Source of the DNA: Tetmemena sp. SeJ-2015
Taxonomy: Eukaryota; Ciliophora; Spirotrichea; Sporadotrichida; Oxytrichidae
NCBI GenBank assembly: GCA_027382625.1
Contig: JAJKFJ010022692.1
Span: forward strand, 1-64,000
DNA length: 64,000 nucleotides
Direction of reading: 5' to 3'
Below the pieces are notes generated by a model. It had not been told where the DNA came from and ran no database searches. It saw only the letters and a list, made by a program, of their open reading frames with translations. A program made the position numbers and the translations under genes. Of this stretch, positions 46,365 through 57,372 are shown one piece after another. Positions within the stretch are counted from its first letter, which is position 1; every line of letters starts with the position of its first letter.

Positions 46365-49119
46365 TCAATTAAGATAAATAAATAATAAAGTATTAAAAAT
46401 CTCAATGGTTCTGTAATTAATTAGAGGAGGTTACAGAGATCGTATGTTTATAACCTCTGACTGATTATCATACTTGTTATTCACAGCATCAAATCTTGAA
46501 AAACTTGGATTGTGTCTACTATCTGTCCATGAGTGAATCACAAATTCCACACATTTCCTGAAATAAAAAAAAGAGTAGAAATCTTCAATTGAATGCCAGG
46601 ATGAATATATAGCTTTCATGTTGTGAAGTTCAGCCTCATCACACACATGGGTTCCCAAAGATTATTGATTTTCAGAGGCAAGTGACACAAATACTATAGC
46701 AGAAGCAAGCAAGCTGGGTTTGAACTGTAGATGGGCGTATGGAAGTAGCATTAAGTCAGCTAAGTAGGAACAGAGAATCTTTGCCATTTGGTTTAGCGAG
46801 TTAGGAAGTAGTTGAAAGTAAAGTTTGAGGAAGTGAACTGACTTTGGTGAGTAGAGATCAAACTGCAGGAGATTAAGAATGGTCTTCTCCATTTCAATGA
46901 CTTCTTTGGCATTATACTCTTCAGCAGTTATGTACGCGTACTCTACTGCGTTTTCTTGGCGGTAGTATTCCTTCGATCTTTCATTATAATTAATTCAGCA
47001 CAAAGTATATAATGATTGAGTTGTAAAGACGTCTGCAATCTTCATGCAAGAAACCCCCACCAATTGCAGTTACTTCTTTTCAATTGGCATCAATGCAAGT
47101 GACTTATCGATGTAGCCGATCGCAAAGTGTAAAGTCTCAGCCATCACTTCAAAGTGCACGCTCACATCTACAAGCCAGTCTATCAAAATCGATCTCATGT
47201 TCTCTGTTATTTGCTTCTAAGTTTGGCTCAAGTCTAAATTCAAGCAAGGTTGATTCATCTCACAGCTGTGCAAGATATTCGAGATGAACAATAAGTTTAA
47301 CTTAATTTTCAATGAAAGCTAAATGAGGGAGGGGGAGTTAAGGTATACTGATGCTATAGTTGCTGAGGCAAGTCTGTATTGAGTAATCATATTTACTCTG
47401 GTCATTTGAGTTTCTCACAGAGTCAAAGTAGGGGTGAGAAAGTGCACTTTCTGCTGAAATCCTAGTCTCTGGGTTTACATCTAACATGGAATAGAGCAAG
47501 TCCAAACCTTCAAATCCGATTTTAATTCTAAAATTTGCTTTCATAAGTTATCGATTCTTTCTCTAAGCTCAAACAATCTGGACAAGCTCTGTTCTCTAGA
47601 TGGAATATATGCATGGATTAATAAAACGACCTTATAAAATTAAATGGACGAGCTGCTTTAACTCTATGGAATCTTTTGGATAGCAAACATATCCAAAGGG
47701 AACCCTTTCCCAAGATGGCAGGTTAATTTTTTAAATATAGTATAAATTACACAGTAGATCTACATAAAATAGGTTAATTGCTTCGTTATCTTAGCCTTGC
47801 CTCATCAGCGCGATAACTTCAGACGATGGAGAACCAGTAAATCTGAAAATCTTGAATAACTGCTCTATCTCAGATTCCCCATTAAAGAGTGCTTCTCCCA
47901 AAGATAACCTTTATTTTAATTCAGACTTGCGAAATATTTTAAAACTCGCCAAATAAACAGCCGATAGCCCACATGTCAACTTCATATGAGTAGAGTTGCT
48001 TCCTAAAGAGGAGCTCTGGTGGTCTATACCAGAGTCTTCTCGCTTCTCGTCCAGACCTCTCTCTTTCCTTTGGGTCTTCAGGGGTATAGGGAAAATGAGG
48101 GATAGTTGCTATTCTGCTGAGAGAAAAATCAACTAGCTTCACGATTTCTTGATCAGACATCATTATGTTATCTGGCTTGAGATTCCTGTGCATAACTCCA
48201 TGTCGGTGGCAGTAACAAATCGCTTGCAGAATCTAGTAAATATTACCACTCTATTTGATACAATTAGATAAAAGAAGGAATGGATTATGCAATAATGGAC
48301 TTAGTCTTTTCTTGAGGGAGTAAGTAAACAAGTCTTTCAGACTTGCTGGACTTAAGTGGTTCATTGTAAAAGGCTATAGAGGAATGGCGGAAGAGCGTTC
48401 TTCCTGACGAATTCCTTGAGATTTTTGTCGTGGTATTCGTAAACAATTAAGGCAAGGTGCTCTTTCACTTCCGCATGCCTGATTTACCCAATATTTTGGT
48501 GGTTCAGAGTTTTCAAGTGAGCTATTTCCCTGAGGACGCTTGTTGGGATGCCGTCGTCTTGTCCCGCATTCGTCACATCCAAGAATATTATATTAGTAAG
48601 CTTCTAAGTATAAAATATTTTGCGCAAAAGGCAAAACTCGTTTGTCAGTCGGTCCTAAGTCTTATAGAGTTTTCCTTTGGACCTCCTTTCAACTAAGCAT
48701 TAAATAAATTTGGCAATTTTAAATAGGTCAATCTCTTTAAAACTTTTAAATTGCACAATCTGCAGTCTTTCAAGCACATCAAGGTGACGGCTGCGACTAT
48801 AGAGCTGCCAGAATTTCGAGTCTTTCATAATTTTTGCCCAATAGGCAGAAAGCCCCTTCATCTTATAATGAAATTAAAGAATTTGATAGATTTTCATATT
48901 AATAAGGAGGCACTCGCGGGGTTGGAGATAAGATGTGCAAAGGTATTGGAGTTCCATCGGTAAAGTAGAAGTAAGCTGATCCTTCAATTTATGACTTTAC
49001 AGTGGGATTTGCGCAAATAGAGACTTTGAAATAAGAGGGCGCTTGCCCTTGGAGTCTTCTTGTGTAGAATAGAAGCTAATAATGTTAGGGTCAACGTTTT
49101 CCGAGTCCATCATCAACAT
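46365..49119 (-). CDS. CDK-like pseudokinase apparently fused to a cyclin
   Basis: From ATG 49119 there is an N-terminal region of about 130 residues (including AYWAKIMKDSKFWQLYSRS), then a CDK-like kinase domain: GIPTSVLRE in place of the PSTAIRE helix, VYEYHDKNLKEF, HRHGVMHRNLKPDN, VDFSLSR, LWYRPPELL, EVDMWAIGCLFGEF and SALSHPYFDSV. Catalytic positions are altered: Lys of VALKK is Arg (LLRK), HRD is HRN, DFG is DFS and the glycine loop is degenerate. No in-frame stop follows the kinase. The same frame reads ENQVKLIVHLEYLAQL, the expected first cyclin helix, and after one extra base the frame continues MNQPCLNLDL, MRSILIDWLVDV and the cyclin C-terminal fold to TGA 46365-46367. Introns are inferred near 48240-48380 and 47740-47900. 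Confidence 0.75.
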
Positions 49120-50287
49120 TTAAGACTCGGAAGTTATGGCAGAATTTTCAAGCTGCAAGTTTGGCTGCGCAACTTTATTGAATGCTATTTTTCTTTGGAA
49201 AGTTTTCTTTGTCGAATTCTTGTTCAATCTCAAAGGTTGTGATGCAGAATAGTTTTAAGTTACTGCATCAGTTGGCTAATTTTAAATCGCTGTTTCTCCA
49301 AACTGTAGCAACTATCGAGAATGAGTATTTTGCAAAGTTTGATTATAATCACGAAGCCATCCCTCACTTTCTGGCATCAATCTTATGAATTTAAAAAATA
49401 TGTCATCAAAATGTTAGAAGGATGAAAGTGCTCTTAACTTTAAGGAAAGATGTCTGATTGGGTATTCTCAAATCATTTTTTAATAATGCAGTTTAATTAG
49501 AATATGTTTATTCACTATTTTTCATACAGATCCTTTTTATTTTTTCCTTAAACGAGTCACCTAGAAAGAAAATGGAGGTTGCCAATTTGCTCAATCTAAC
49601 TGTATTTATCATAAGTTAGAGACTTAAGTCAAGATTTGATATGAATTTTATTCCATTAAATTTATTCTATCACTTAACTAGATATAATATTCCATTAATT
49701 CGCGTTTTCTTAAAAGGAGCTACTAAAGTATTTCATGCTTCTTATTTTTCATTCTTCTCTGTATCTGTTTTTCCTTAATTCTTCTTATCTTATTTAAAGA
49801 GAAAAATGTGCATATTTTAAAAGTTCTTCTGGTTCAATATTCCACTCCAGCGACTGCAATTTTGTTAAAGTAGATAAAAAACATAGATATACTAATAAAT
49901 AGCCATTTGGTGAGAGTGACAGTATATTTTTAGACTAAGATAAACTAAACAGTAATTAGTATAGGAACATATAGAAATCAATGTGATATCTCAAATTTGG
50001 TTATATAAATAAATATAAAAATGGCTGCTGCTCAATATATTGTAATTAAAAATGATAAAATTGAATTCAAAATTATAAATATGATTCACTGAAATGTTAT
50101 CTTCTTTCATTTCACTATCTTTAAAAATAATTTATCATAGACATGGTCTAATTGCTATTAAGTCTATTATGACGAAGGAATCCGTTCCGTAAAAGAATTT
50201 TAAAATCTCATCTTCTTTATTGTTAAATTTCTGTTTTCAAATTTAAATTAAGAATTTACTATTAAGCTTATTCTTAAAGGCCGACTC
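49120..50287. other. Mostly non-coding region upstream of the kinase-cyclin gene
   Basis: AT-rich. The first 270 bp (49120-49390) has minus-strand stretches that look coding but contain TGA in each frame, so an upstream exon of the kinase gene is possible but not shown. Beyond 49400 nothing is recognised. Confidence 0.4.
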
Positions 50288-50755
50288 TCAATTTTTCTTT
50301 TTAATCTTGGAACATTAAACGTTTTTATACACTGGCAATTTACAGTTTAGAATTATCATCATAAATAAAAATAATTGTTCATTCATTCCTAATTCACAAA
50401 AGGGAAACTTGAAGCCTCCTTTGTTCCAAATTTGACTCAGACTTCCCGGTCCAGCAAGGATTAAGTGAAAAAATAAAGAAAATATAGTGAGCCGCTTATC
50501 GAAGGGCATGCTCCTGTAGTTTGTGTCTGAATTGTTGATTGTCAAAGACGCCTATCTGTTAATGATTGAGATTTCTTCCTTAACTTGGTGGCTGATTTAC
50601 TGCGTGAATAGCTAAGTGAACTTTGCATTGAAAATTTATTGGGTCTCTGGAGACATGTAGGCTGTATGGGGATTCGCCACCATCTGTTAACTCGTTTCGT
50701 TTAGCATTTCTCCCATCTCCATCATGTTTGGATTACTCTCATCGTGAATTGTCAT
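50288..50755 (-). CDS. Small unrecognised protein, 155 residues
   Basis: A single frame from ATG 50755 (MTIHDESNPNMMEMGEM) to TGA 50288-50290 with eight or so TAA/TAG codons read as glutamine. The middle is polar and helical (KFTQLFTQQISHQVKEEIS); the second half has hydrophobic stretches (LTIFSLFFHLILAGPGS; LFLFMMIILNCKL) that could be membrane segments or read-through of an intron starting near 50490. No family recognised. Confidence 0.55.
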
Positions 50756-51329
50756 TATTAAACCAAGCCAAAAAAGACTCTCAAATTATTACCGTTATTT
50801 AAATACTTACAAAATAATTTATCAAAGTAATGGCACGGATTACGCTTAAAAGTTAAAGCAAGCTCATCGCAATTACTATAATTGCTAGTGCTGCTTTATT
50901 AAGCAAAGAGTCTTTTATAAGAGCACAGATAATCTAGCCCAACTAAACTCAATGTGATATATTGCGAATCATAAACTTATTTTCCTAAACCCTATTGTTT
51001 AAGACATACTCGTCAATTAAGTTGTAGAGTCATTAAATATTACCTAGATTATTTATTTAAAAAATTATCAATTGGCCAAAGTCGTTATCTGGCAGGTAAG
51101 ATAATTTGATTTTGAAGTAAGAGAGACTTCCATTAAAGCTAATATCTCCCAAATGAGCAATTTCTTCTTATTCAATAGTTCTCTTGTTTTTTTGGAGATT
51201 GGTAATCCTTAGGGATTTCAAATAGTGATTGAGTAGTGGCTGTCCTGAACTTTTAAAAAAATTTTTCCAAATCCTTTTCAAAAAGTTGTTTATTTCAAAA
51301 TTTTCCCTGTGGTCTTTTTTCTATTTAAA
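50756..51329. other. Divergent intergenic region
   Basis: About 570 bp of AT-rich DNA between the minus-strand gene and the CNNM-like gene. No clear coding frame or regulatory motif. Confidence 0.35.
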
Positions 51330-52750
51330 TATGATATTACCAAGAATCCCTAAAGTAAGAAAAGGAAATTATAGCATTTTTAGGAAGTGCTGAGTCTGAT
51401 AGAAAGAGAGAGCGCAATAGTGATTCTTAAGATGTCGAAGGAGAGATTCAGGAATCTGTGAGCAGCTACTTTTCAATTACTGATGCAAATGGAGAAGGAG
51501 AAAATGAGCATTTAATTGAAGACGAAAAACCGATCGTGTTTCATGGGGACGAAAGAGCAGAGTACGGGACTCCTCTATTTTGGTCCTACTTATTTTTCTC
51601 CCTCTGTAAGCTAGAGGCCCATAAAAAGGCCTTTTATAGTTCTTGTGTGCTTTGCTGGATTAATGAGTGGACTCACAGTAGGGTATCTCTCAATCGATAA
51701 ACTCGACCTCGAAATAAAGCAGTCGATTGGAACTCCTGAAGAAAAGAAATGTGTAAGGCTCACGCAAAGTATTCAAACCTAATAGCATTCGTGTAGGCGA
51801 AAGTTGTATTGCCAATCTTGAAATAGCACCACTACTTGCTCGTCACCTTACTTCTCTCCAACGCGTTCGCGATGGAAGCTCTCCCTATCTATCTTGATGC
51901 GATAGTTCCCTCGTTCTGGGCAATCATTATTTCTGTAACAGCAGTTCTGTTCTTTGGCGAAGTCATCCCCCAAGCAGTTTGCACGGGTCCGTAATAACTC
52001 ACAATCGCTAGATTGCTTGCGCCGCTGATAAAATTTTTGATGATATCCTTGGGACTCGTGACTTACCCTCTATCGAAGGTTTTGGATTACGTCCTCGGAG
52101 AGCACCACGATACCACCAGGTTTAAAAATGACCAACTAAAAATCCTCGTAAGCATGCACTCCCAAAAAGCGCTGCAAGAATTGAAGATAGTTTAGGGAGA
52201 GAATATGGGTCTTTCTAATTTGCAAACGAAGATTATCTCGGGCGCCTTCGATATCAGAGCTACCACAATAGACCAGCTGATCACATGATTTTAATTTTTA
52301 TCACACCTTTTGAGAGAGTGTTCTGCCTCTCTATAGACTCAGTAATAAACCAAGACGCGATAAACCTGATTAAGCAGAAGGGCTACAGCCGCATTCCCCT
52401 TTATAGGAAGCAACAATACATTTATCCTTGGAGTGTTGATAGTGAAATCGCTGATAGGGTTGGACATCCATGCGGAGGACTTCAAAGAGGTGCGGCGCAT
52501 CTGGCAATCTCTGTTCTGAGCCCCAGGCCTTGGTCAATTAAACTTATGGCTGCTGATTATATTATGCTAAAATAGTAAATAAAATACATAAATTTAATTA
52601 ATTCCTTAAAATGGACATATTGAAGCATTTAAAAAAATTCTTAAGAAGAAATAGAAAGATAGTCAATCAGATAGAAAATCTTTATCATATAAATCTTCAT
52701 CTTTATAATACTTTAGTTTCTTTCCTTGTGAGTAAATTGATTTGACATTT
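51330..52750 (+). CDS. CNNM/CorC-like transporter (DUF21 domain), CBS region incomplete
   Basis: Membrane protein of the CNNM (ancient conserved domain) group, linked to Mg2+ transport. An acidic N-terminus ([19 protein letters not shown]) leads into TM1; removing a 34-nt intron (GTAAGC...TTTATAG, about 51609-51642) gives [18 protein letters not shown], a hallmark of the family. Then [50 protein letters not shown], and a first CBS motif [16 protein letters not shown] with GYSRIPLYR and [15 protein letters not shown]. The second CBS repeat is not recognisable; after 52520 the frame is lost and the sequence becomes K/S-rich. Single-base frame offsets occur near 51750 and 52417. The start is uncertain (an intron near 51355). 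Confidence 0.8.
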
Positions 52751-53170
52751 TAAGAAAGAGAAAGAGAAATATACTTAAATAACATATTTGTAAAAAAGAA
52801 ATTAATAACTATAGTTGAATTGTTCAAAACTTATTTTTTTTTAAAAACATTTTTAATAAATTTTCAATAATTAATTAAATAAAATTATAATTATAGAAAT
52901 TTTTTTTTATTTTTTTTCCCTTTTTTTCGGGATAAAATTATAATTAAATTTTAAAAGAAAAATTAATACATAAGGATAATTATTCAATTTCATTTTTAAC
53001 AAATAAAGAAAAAACTTAATTTTAAAAAAAAAAAATGTAAATTTTTTAATTTTTTAAATTTAATTTATTATCTAAAGGAAAAAAGTTTTAAAAATTGAGG
53101 AGCTTTTAGATTTTAATTAAATTTTTTTTTTTTCAAAAGCAAACTTTTTATTATAGATTATGAATTTTTG
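52751..53170. other. Extremely AT-rich non-coding sequence
   Basis: Long A and T runs with no frame. It precedes the fold-back element. Confidence 0.45.
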
Positions 53171-53695
53171 AAAGATAATTCGACTAATTGGGTATATAGA
53201 ACCCCGGTTACCCCCTGGAACCATGGCTACCTCCTAGAACCCCGGCAAGTAATATGCTTAACCCTTTTTTTTTAAAAATGAAATTGAAATTTTAAATAAT
53301 TTTTTTTAAAAAAATATTTTTTCCCTACAAAATCAATTATATTTTATTTAAAAAAATGACATATTCACCTTTAAATAACTGACTTAAAATGCTAGAACTG
53401 CATTTTATTACTGGAATAATTGGATTTAAAATGAAAAAAAATACCATATAAACATGGTTTTTATAATATAATTCATCATAAAATTTAATTTATTATGTAG
53501 TGAAAAAAATATTTTCAAAAATGTTTTTATTTAAAAAATTCAATTTAAATTATAATAAAATGAGGTGAGCGAACCAGGGTCGTAGGGGGTTTCCAGGATA
53601 TCGCTAGGGTTTCAGGGTCTAGTAGCTGGTCTAGAAGGTAACAGCGTTTCTAGGAGTGTAGCCGGGGTTCCATCTACCCGGACTAATTTATAATA
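53171..53695. mobile_element. Fold-back element with GC-rich repeated ends
   Basis: The left end near 53180-53250 (GACTAATTGGGTATATAGAA then CCCCGG) and the right end near 53565-53690 are imperfect inverted copies: the right end read in reverse is TTAGTCCGGGTAGATGGAA then CCCCGG. Each end is made of short degenerate units such as CTGGAACC, CTAGAACCCCGG and GGCTACCTCC. The centre is almost pure A/T. No protein is encoded. The GC-rich islands stand out sharply from their surroundings. Likely a non-autonomous element or eliminated germline repeat. Confidence 0.6.
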
Positions 53696-54290
53696 AAAAA
53701 TGCACAGAATTCTAAATTATTTGGTTCAAAACTTAATCTTTATGAATTGAAAATTTAAATTTGTTCACTAAACCTAAATTTCTATTTCATTTCTTTTTCT
53801 AATATTTTATGAGTGAAGGTGATTAAATTATGTAGCAGCTAAAAAATATTAGCTAGACCTCTAGCACTATATAAATAGGAGGTCCTCAAATTTCGGTAAA
53901 ATGAGTTAAACATGTACATAAGTATCACTGAAATTTATTAAAAATATTATTGATGTAAAAATTAAATTTTAAATTTATTAAAAATATCTAATTTAATTAT
54001 CTTTGCCTTGAATAAATTATATTGAATATTTTCAGCTTAAGGTTCTTTGTAATTTTATTTTTGACATTTTGAGGCAGCGCTCAGCTGTAAAATACTAGGG
54101 ACTCAAGTTGTATTTAATTCTTGATTGAGATATATTTCACTGTAACTTAATTGTTTGAAAAAAGAAAGTTTTATAGAGAGAAAAAGAAATTTGTACTGCT
54201 TAAAACTTTTAGTTTTTGATAATTGATTTAAATAATTACCAATTTTATTTATAATCTCATCTCTATTATCGCTGCATTAATTGTTTATCA
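53696..54290. other. AT-rich intergenic region
   Basis: About 600 bp with no recognisable content; 5' flank of the 541-residue gene. Confidence 0.4.
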
Positions 54291-55916
54291 ATGAAAGGGA
54301 TTTCAGACGCTACCCCTGGAGCCTAATCCGATATTAAAATTAAAGAGGCTCCTCTGATGAGCGAACCTAATGATGAGATAATGTCTAGCAACGAGTAAAT
54401 CGCTCCTGTTACAATTCATCATTACCTGGAAGGTGGCAAGAATGATGAAAATGGATAGAAGGTTGCTAAGAATTATTCTAGAGACTAAAGTATGGAGGGT
54501 GAAGAGAAATTTTCATAGATCTTTCAATCAAAACAAACAACTATAGCTGAAAGCTAGAAAAAATAAGTGAATGCTTAAATTGTGCACTTGATAAAAAACT
54601 TGGCTCAACATCAGCAAATTTATACTGATATGAATTTTTTAATTCCTGAACAAGTCCTCCAAGAATAGATTGAGGAATAGATCTCTCATACTCAACAATA
54701 AGTGTAGAACAATAACCCAAAACGAAGATCAAGTCAAACCAGGCAATAATTGAAAGAAGCTTAAGCAAATAAAAGAGAGAAAATATTTGCCCTCTTAATT
54801 GTGAATTCTATCAATATGTTCAAAGCTGTATATCCCTCTTCGGACTTCATGAAAGAGATTGACTCTTTACTTACATATGAAGCACTTCCTGAAAAAAGTA
54901 ATTTGTAGGGCGAATATTAAATGAAAAATGCCCCTGGCATGAATAAAAATTCAAGGTAACTTACACAATCTAGAAACTAAGATGAAGAATCATTTCTTCT
55001 AAACTATTGTGATAATAACTCATAGATCAATTTCTAAAATGCACAAAAATACCAGCTTCAAAAACCAAGTTCAAATCCTGCTCATTTTTAAATCAATGAA
55101 CTTTAAATTGGCAAGGATTTTTCATCCACTTTAAAAGGTGATGCCAAACTTAAAAAAAATTAATAAGCGGGCAGAGGAGATAGTTTTCCATTTCAACCAA
55201 CTATAAATAGTAGTAATATTGCAGGATTCTTGCAATAAGATAGCGATGATAGCTTCATTGAGTTTTAAGAATATGGGAAAATAGGTTAAAGCCAATAACC
55301 ACCATTTGGATAAGTACAGAAGCCAGATAATACCTTCCAGTCAATATAATAGAAGTAGTAGTACCCCGAATTTACTACTGTTCAGCAAGAACCTTTTCAT
55401 AGAGCTCTAGAAAGATAACCAACATCAGATCAGATTGAGAATGATAAGTAATCAAAGACTCTCTTAGGTCAAAAAGAAGGCGATGAAGAAATGGAAGAAG
55501 AACCAGAAAAGAAAAGTTTGGAAAGAAATCAAGCAGTGATTTATTTAAATGGTTGCAATTAAGTTAGTTTTATGATTGCATCTAACAAAGTAAAATATTC
55601 GGCGCCTTCAGAAATGAATTCATCTTCCTCCAAAGAAGATCAGAAAGCCAAAGAACTTATCGAAAATTTCAAAGGGAAATTAAGAAAGGAAAAAGAAGAA
55701 TGGAAACTTATACAAGGGAAGATAAACTAAATGAGGAAGAATCAGATTGAAACTCATCAGCTATTAAATAACCCACTGTACAAATCAAAACCTTTTAATT
55801 AGGTTAGAGGATCCATTGAAGCTTATAAACAGAACAGAGAAATGATGTTTAATGAAGCTAGGAACAATAGCATCGCATGCAATAAAATTCTAGATGAATT
55901 TTAAGATTAACAATGA
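54291..55916 (+). CDS. Unrecognised Q/N/K-rich protein, 541 residues, intronless
   Basis: One uninterrupted frame from ATG 54291-54293 to TGA 55914-55916 (542 codons) with dozens of TAA and TAG codons, which itself demonstrates the UAR=Gln code. Acidic N-terminus, helical central part (FALLIVNSINMFKAVYPSS; FMKEIDSLLTYEALPEK), long Q/N/S-rich middle, and a charged helical C-terminus (EDQKAKELIENFKGKLRKE, IEAYKQNREMMFNEARNN). Probably partly coiled coil. No domain or family recognised. Nearest neighbour is eS7, convergent, about 150 bp away. Confidence 0.85.
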
Positions 55917-56062
55917 AGCACTAAGAAAAAAGATGGTGGCTATAAAGAAGGACTTCAATATATTCATGAAATTGATAAGATAGCTTGGTGAGGAATTCAC
56001 AAATACTTATTGTTGCAGCTAATGCAAGAAACACGAATATAATTTCAAGTCTTAAAAAATTT

Positions 56063-57033
56063 TCAAAAATTTCGGAGTCCCCTAAATTAAAAAGTCTTGT
56101 ATATGTATTTCTCTTAGGCTGATCTCTTCTATAAGTTAGCAATTGATTCACATATAGAATAAGTAAATTTTAAAGAGTGTGCGAGGACCTTCTTCTGGAA
56201 GGAGTTGGGCTTGGAGAAGTGGAGTGAGATCTTGTGGGTGGTGAGCTTGTGGTAGATCTGAGCCATGGCGTCAAGCTTGTTCTCAACCTTCTCCTTGTCG
56301 AGGGGGTCCAAGAAGAGCTTGGTGTGCTTCTTGCCGTCAAGAGTCACTCTGGTGGATCTGCCAGTGATAGTGGCTGGGTATACCTATTAAGTATTAATTA
56401 AACCTATAATTATATATAATATACTTACAATATCTTCGAGAGTAGCTGCGTGAACGGCAGTCAAAGTTCTGCTTCTTGGTCTCTACTGGGCGCCCTTGGC
56501 CTTGTCTATGTTAAAAGGGTCAGAGGTGCTATTCCACGCAGGGTGCAACAATCATCAACTGGCTGCTAAGGCCAGCAAGATACGCAGGATTAAATCGCTC
56601 GCACTTACTTCTCTTGGAGATGATGGTTCTTGAGGCGACGACGATAACGGGCCAGTTGAACTTGCTCTCGAGGTGAGAGACGACCTTCTCGCTGACCTTA
56701 TGGAAGGCGGCGGTGGATCTGTAAGGAATCTTGACGAGGAGCACCTTGCTTCTGGAGCCGTCTTGCTGCTCGTATTCTTATAAATCTGCACTGTTGATGA
56801 AGATCTGAGAAAGTTGATCCTTCAAATTGGCATTCACTCTCTTTCTTATAAACTTAGTACTCCCACATTAAATGAGAGGTGGATTGTTGATCTCAAGCTG
56901 GAGGAGGCACTTGGCAGCCTCGTCTTCCAAATCGGTGGGTTGGGCCTAAAATAGCGGTGAGAGGAGCCCTTGGGAATGGAAATGCGGCGCTTACGTTGTC
57001 CTTCTTGATGATCTTGTTTCTTGCGTGGAACAT
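56063..57033 (-). CDS. RPS7: Ribosomal protein eS7 (small subunit)
   Basis: Cytosolic 40S protein. Start chosen at ATG 57033 (MFHARNKIIKKDN), which matches the usual eS7 N-terminus; an upstream ATG (57114) would add a non-conserved leader. Introns: about 56946-56994, about 56511-56605 and about 56387-56428, all GT-AG. Conserved exons read AKCLLQLEINNPPL, VLLVKIPYRSTAAFHKVSE, WPVIVVASRTIISKRS, RPRSRTLTAVHAATLEDIV and RVTLDGKKHTKLFLDPLD. The conserved part ends near KISLHFSKPNSFQ; the frame then stays open to TGA 56063-56065, giving a tail of about 40 residues that is unusual for the family and may hide a real stop or splice. Confidence 0.92.
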
Positions 57034-57114
57034 CTTAGACCTTTTCTTTTTAGTCTCCTTATTTAATAAATAGAATATATATTTTACACTTATCTTATAT
57101 ATTGTTTCGGCCAT

Positions 57115-57372
57115 CGCACTTTCCTCCTAGAGCATATCTTACTTCGAATAGGGAGAGTAAGAAAATGGATTTGATTTTAAACTCAGCCTTAAGATATGCG
57201 GGTAAGTTAGAAATGCAGAAAGATAAGTAAGAGACAGGTTGAAATGAAGCTTAGGGTAAGTAATCTGCGAAGGTTGATAATTATAGAGCGACTACTTCTA
57301 AAAGTCATCTCAGTTATTATTGCTATTATTGTTGCGTGCTGTATTACTGCTAATAGTACTAGGAATGGGCCC
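57115..57372. other. Intergenic region between GRP94 and eS7
   Basis: About 260 bp between two minus-strand genes: 3' flank of GRP94 and 5' flank of eS7. No motif claimed. Confidence 0.35.
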
